The translations under genes and the position numbers were made by a program. The notes below the pieces were generated by a model. The model saw only the letters and a list, made by a program, of their open reading frames with translations, had not been told where the DNA came from and did not search any database. From assembly GCA_964057225.1 (NCBI GenBank), contig OZ059898.1:9920001-9984000 (forward strand): a stretch of 64,000 nucleotides of DNA, read 5' to 3'. This document shows, in pieces, positions 59,301 through 64,000 of this stretch. Position 1 is the first letter of the stretch, and each line of letters starts with the position of its first letter. The stretch comes from Auanema rhodensis (taxonomy: Eukaryota; Nematoda; Chromadorea; Rhabditida; Rhabditidae).

Positions 59301-59658
59301 CGTTCCATTCGGATGATCAATGCATTACATTCATATGACGAAGCTGTAGCAGGCGGGTTAGAGTCAGAGAATGCGAGACTGAGAGAAGACGACCCGCCCT
59401 TTTCCATATTACAACACTTCAGCTTTGCCTCAGGGACGATCATGGATGGTTGGTCGTTCTCTCTCTGTTCTCTATTAGTTTAACCTTCACTTAGTTATAT
59501 GTATCTTATTGTAATCACGTAGATATAATAAACCAATCTTTCTCGAGTCTTATGTTTATCCTTATGCTCCATGTTTAACCGCTACATCTGGAATACTACC
59601 ACGCTCATCTTGTAGACTCCATTGGTCTGTAAGATCGACGCGGGAGCATAACGGAACG
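59301..59658 (+). repeat. 3' LTR of element 2
   Basis: Reads the same as 48033-48390 over its full length, ends GGAACG, followed by the gaaa target duplication and the rest of the interrupted monomer. Confidence 0.93.
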
Positions 59659-60259
59659 GAAACACTTCTTGTTTACTTATTTAATTATAATACTTGAAAT
59701 TCCAAAAACAGTAGAATAAAATAGAGAAAGCGACGAAAAAAGTTGAACGATTTGAAGAGAATTGTAAGTTTTAGAAAAGAATTAAAGTTCAGCTATCTCT
59801 ACTATTAACTGATTATCGGCTAAAATAAGGTAACAGTTTTTATTGAAAGTTTCCATGATTAAGATTAAACAAAGAAAAAAATCAAAGAGAAACACTTCTT
59901 GTTTACTTACTTGATTATAATACTTGAAATTCCAAAAACAGTAAAATAAAATTGAAAAAGCGACAAAAACAGTTGAACGATTTGAAGACAATTGTAAGTT
60001 GAAGAATAAAATTAAAGTTTAGCTCTCTCTACTATTAACTGAATGTCGGCTAAAATATGGTAACAGTTTTTATTAAAAGTTTCCATGATTAAGATTAAAC
60101 AAAGAAAAAAAATCAAAGAGAAACACTTCTTGTTTACTAATTTGATTATAACACTTGAAATTCCAAAAAAAGTAAAATAAAACTGTGAAAGCGGGTAAAA
60201 CTGTTGAACTAAAACAGTCTTTATAAAATATAAATGATATATTTTTATAAAAGTGAAGT

Positions 60260-60330
60260 TGCATCGGCCGGGAATCGAACCCTGGTCGCCCGCGTGGCAG
60301 GCGAGCATTCTACCACTGAACCACCGATGC
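60260..60330 (-). tRNA. tRNA-Gly(GCC), variant E, copy 37
   Basis: Canonical except C50 to A in the T stem (plus strand ccctggtc), giving an A-G mismatch with position 64. B box intact; stability reduced. Confidence 0.7.
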
Positions 60331-61587
60331 TTCGAAAATGTTAGATTGTTTCCGAAAAATTATGAAAAGTCAAGTTCTACTGATTTGAAGAGAATTGTAA
60401 GTTTTAGAAAATAATTAAAAATTAGTTCCCTCTACTATTAACTGATTGTCGGCTAAAATATGGTAACAGTTTTTATAAAAAGTTTCCATGATTAGGATTA
60501 AACAAAAAAAAGAATTAAAGAGAAACACTTTTTGTTTATTTATTTGATTATAATACTTGAAATTCCAAAAACAGTAGAATAAAATTGAGAAATCGACAAA
60601 AACAGTTGAACGATTTGAAGAGAATTGTAAGTTTTAGAAAAGAATTAAAGTTCAGCTATCTCTACTATTAACTGACTATCGGCTAGAATAAGGTAACAGT
60701 TTTTATTGAAAGTTTCCATGATTAAGATTGAACAAAAAAAAAAATTAGAGAGAAACACTTCTTGTTTACTTACTTGATTATAATACTTGAAATTCCAAAA
60801 ACAGTAAAATAAGATTGAGAAAGCGACAAAAACAGTTGAACGATTTGAAGACAATTGTAAGTTTAAGAAAAGAATTAAAGTTTAGCTTTGTCTACTATTA
60901 ACTGATTATCGGCTGAAATATGGTGACAGTTTTTTTTTAAAAGTTTCCATGATTAAGATTAAACAAAGAAAAAAAAATCAAAGAGAAACACTTCTTGTTT
61001 ACTAATTTGATTATAACACTTGAAATTCCAACAAAAGTAAAGTAAAACTGTTAAAGCGAGTAAAACTGTTGAACAATTTGAAGACAATTGTAAGTTGAAA
61101 AAAAAAATTAAAGTTTAGCTCTCTCTACTATCAACTGAATGTCGGCTAAAATATGATAACAGTTTTTATCAAAAGTTTCCATGATTAAGATTAAACAAAG
61201 AAAAAAAAATCAAAGAGAAACACTTCTTGTTTACTTATTTGATTATAACACTTGAAATTCCAACAAAAGTAAAGTAAAACTGTTAAAGCGAGTAAAACTG
61301 TTGAACGATTTGAAGACAATTGTAAGTTGAAGAAAAAAATTAAAGTTTAGCTTTCTCTACTATTAACTGAATGTCGGCTGAAATAAGGTAACAGTTTTTA
61401 TTAAAAGTTTCCATGATTTAGATTAAACAAAGAAAAAAAATCAAAGAGAAACACTTCTTGTTTACTAATTTGATTATAACACTTGAAAATCCAACAAAAG
61501 TAAAATAAAACTGTGAAAGCGGGTAAAACTGTTGAACTAAAACAGTCTTTATAAAATATAAATGATATATTTTTATAAAAGTGAAGT

Positions 61588-61658
61588 TGCATCGGCCGGG
61601 AATCGAACCCGGGTCGCCCGCGTGGCAGGCGAGCATTCTACCACTGAACCACCGATGC
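61588..61658 (-). tRNA. tRNA-Gly(GCC), canonical, copy 38
   Basis: Sequence A; spacing 1,328 bp from copy 37. Confidence 0.96.
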
Positions 61659-62220
61659 TTCGAAAATGTTAGATTGTTTCCGAAAAATTATGAAAAGTCA
61701 AGTTCTACTGATTTGAAGAGAATTGTAAGTTTTAGAAAAGAATTGAAGTTCAGCTATCTCTACTATTAACTGATTATCGGCTAAAATAAGGTAACAGTTT
61801 TTATTGAAAGTTTCCATGATTAAGATTAAACAAAGAAAAAAATCAAAGAGAAACACTTCTTGTTTACTTACTTGATTATAATACTTGAAATTCCAAAAAC
61901 AGTAAAATAAAATTGAAAAAGCGACAAAAACAGTTGAACGATTTGAAGACAATTGTAAGTTGAAGAATAAAATTAAAGTTTAGCTCTCTCTACTATTAAC
62001 TGAATGTCGGCTAAAATATGGTAACAGTTTTTATTAAAAGTTTCCATGATTAAGATTAAACAAAGAAAAAAAATCAAAGAGAAACACTTCTTGTTTACTA
62101 ATTTGATTATAACACTTGAAATTCCAAAAAAAGTAAAATAAAACTGTGAAAGCGGGTAAAACTGTTGAACTAAAACAGTCTTTATAAAATATAAATGATA
62201 TATTTTTATAAAAGTGAAGT

Positions 62221-62291
62221 TGCATCGGCCGGGAATCGAACCCTGGTCGCCCGCGTGGCAGGCGAGCATTCTACCACTGAACCACCGATGC
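62221..62291 (-). tRNA. tRNA-Gly(GCC), variant E, copy 39
   Basis: Same C50-to-A change as copy 37, 1,961 bp away in duplicated sequence. Confidence 0.7.
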
Positions 62292-63313
62292 TTCGAAAAT
62301 GTTAGATTGTTTCCGAAAAATTATGAAAAGTCAAGTTCTACTGATTTGAAGAGAATTGTAAGTTTTAGAAAATAATTAAAAATTAGTTCCCTCTACTATT
62401 AACTGATTGTCGGCTAAAATATGGTAACAGTTTTTATAAAAAGTTTCCATGATTAGGATTAAACAAAAAAAAGAATTAAAGAGAAACACTTTTTGTTTAC
62501 TTATTTGATTATAATACTTGAAATTCCAAAAACAGTAGAATAAAATTGAGAAATCGACAAAAACAGTTGAACGATTTGAAGAGAATTGTAAGTTTTAGAA
62601 AAGAATTAAAGTTCAGCTATCTCTACTATTAACTGACTATCGGCTAGAATAAGGTAACAGTTTTTATTGAAAGTTTCCATGATTAAGATTGAACAAAAAA
62701 AAAAATTAGAGAGAAACACTTCTTGTTTACTTACTTGATTATAATACTTGAAATTCCAAAAACAGTAAAATAAGATTGAGAAAGCGACAAAAACAGTTGA
62801 ACGATTTGAAGACAATTGTAAGTTTAAGAAAAGAATTAAAGTTTAGCTTTGTCTACTATTAACTGATTATCGGCTGAAATATGGTGACAGTTTTTTTTTA
62901 AAAGTTTCCATGATTAAGATTAAACAAAGAAAAAAAATCAAAGAGAAACACTTCTTGTTTACTAATTTGATTATAACACTTGAAATTCCAACAAAAGTAA
63001 AGTAAAACTGTTAAAGCGAGTAAAACTGTTGAACAATTTGAAGACAATTGTAAGTTGAAAAAAAAATTAAAGTTTAGCTCTCTCTACTATCAACTGAATG
63101 TCGGCTAAAATATGATAACAGTTTTTATCAAAAGTTTCCATGATTAAGATTAAACAAAGAAAAAAATCAAAGAGAAACACTTCTTGTTTACTAATTTGAT
63201 TATAACACTTGAAATTCCAACAAAAGTAAAATAAAACTGTGAAAGCGGGTAAAACTGTTGAACTAAAACAGTCTTTATAAAATATAAATGATATATTTTT
63301 ATAAAAGTGAAGT

Positions 63314-63384
63314 TGCATCGTCCGGGACTCGAACCCGGGTCGCCCGCGTGGCAGGCGAGCATTCTACCACTGAACCACCGATGC
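63314..63384 (-). tRNA. tRNA-Gly(GCC), variant B, copy 40
   Basis: Variant B (G59, A66), the only B copy outside block 1; shows blocks 1 and 3 belong to one original array. Confidence 0.88.
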
Positions 63385-64000
63385 TTCGAAAATGTTAGAT
63401 TGTTTCCGAAAAATTATGAAAAGTCAAGTTCTACTGATTTGAAGAGAATTGTAAGTTTTAGAAAAGAATTAAAGTTCAGCTATCTCTACTATTAACTGAT
63501 TATCGGCTAAAATAAGGTAACAGTTTTTATTGAAAGTTTCCATGATTAAGATTAAACAAAGAAAAAAAATCAAAGAGAAACACTTCTTGTTTACTTATTT
63601 GATTATAATACTTGAAATTCCAAAAACAGTAAAATAAAATTGAGAAAGCAACATAAACAGTTGAACGATTTGAAGAGAATTGTAAGTTTAAGAAAAGAAT
63701 TAAAGTTTAGCTTTGTCTACTATTAACTGATTATCGGCTGAAATATGGTGACAGTTTTTTATTAAAAGTTTCCATGATTAAGATTAAACAAAGAAAAAAA
63801 AATCAAAGAGAAACACTTCTTGTTTACTTATTTGATTATAACACTTGAAATTCCAACAAAAGTAAAGTAAAACTGTTAAAGCGAGTAAAACTGTTGAACG
63901 ATTTGAAGACAATTGTAAGTTGAAGAAAAAAATTAAAGTTTAGCTCTCTCTACTATTAACTGAATGTCGGCTGAAATAAGGTAACAGTTTTTATTAAAAG

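Larger units (their letters stand above)
48033..59658 (+). mobile_element. Complete Ty3/gypsy env-bearing LTR retroelement, element 2 (~11.6 kb)
   Basis: Two LTRs of ~358 bp that I read as identical, a 4-bp target duplication gaaa (48029-48032 and 59659-59662; 5 bp gaaac if the leading C is counted as flank), a primer site, a polypurine tract, and two long frames: Gag-Env and Env anchor-Pol. The insertion splits a satellite monomer whose halves match aaagagaaa/cacttcttg on either side. Identical LTRs mean a very recent insertion. Confidence 0.95.
59659..64000. repeat. tRNA-Gly-bearing satellite, block 3 (runs off the window)
   Basis: Resumes mid-monomer with gaaacacttcttg. Four tRNA copies. 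It includes a ~1,961-bp duplication: copies 37 and 39, and monomer variants at 60854 and 62815, are 1,961 bp apart. Confidence 0.96.

Noticed and set aside
9377..63495. Dozens of near-identical 60-130-codon ORFs on both strands (HRPG.EPGSPAWQAS and MLACHAGDPG types)
   Set aside because: They are translations of the tRNA-Gly gene and adjoining satellite, often from non-ATG starts; no independent coding signal.

Overview
The window is metazoan nuclear DNA: nuclear-type tRNA genes with internal Pol III boxes, spliced protein genes and Ty3/gypsy retroelements. Introns in the two cellular genes are very short (39-65 nt), which suits a compact-genome animal. Appendicularian tunicates such as Oikopleura or some nematodes would fit, but this is inference and I cannot name the species.

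Layout. (1) 1-8618: a minus-strand Ty3/gypsy element, cut by the left window edge (5' LTR 8279-8618, tRNA-Gln primer site, leader, then one uninterrupted ORF from 7153 to the edge). (2) 8619-40250: a very AT-rich satellite of ~230-bp monomers in which a ~173-bp cassette holding a minus-strand tRNA-Gly(GCC) gene recurs; 32 copies here. (3) 40251-43995: a gene island with two spliced minus-strand genes, a 12-exon SET-domain protein and a RING-finger protein, plus a 131-bp duplicated RING-gene exon fragment exactly at the satellite junction. (4) 43996-48032: satellite again, four tRNA copies. (5) 48033-59658: a complete plus-strand Ty3/gypsy element of ~11.6 kb with LTRs that read identical and a 4-bp target duplication, inserted inside a satellite monomer. 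(6) 59659-64000: satellite, four more copies, running off the right edge. Total: 40 tRNA-Gly copies, all on the minus strand.

Two things stand out. First, both retroelements have the order Gag - signal peptide - Env-like glycoprotein - transmembrane segment - protease/RT/RNase H/integrase, with the envelope between Gag and Pol. In the minus-strand element all of this is one frame of at least 2,384 codons. Translated as one chain, Gag and Pol would sit in the cytosol and Env in the secretory lumen. In the plus-strand element the same order is split by a +1 frame change just before the Env membrane anchor, so the anchor is in the Pol frame. Second, the tRNA genes are part of a satellite: spacings are quantised (about 633, 864, 1094, 1329, 1557 bp, i.e. 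634 + n x ~230), and tRNA sequence variants are spread by higher-order-repeat duplication.

The satellite, gene island and retroelements appear to be a nested history: a tRNA satellite expanding by unequal exchange, interrupted by a gene segment and invaded at least twice by related env-bearing gypsy elements, one of them very recently.
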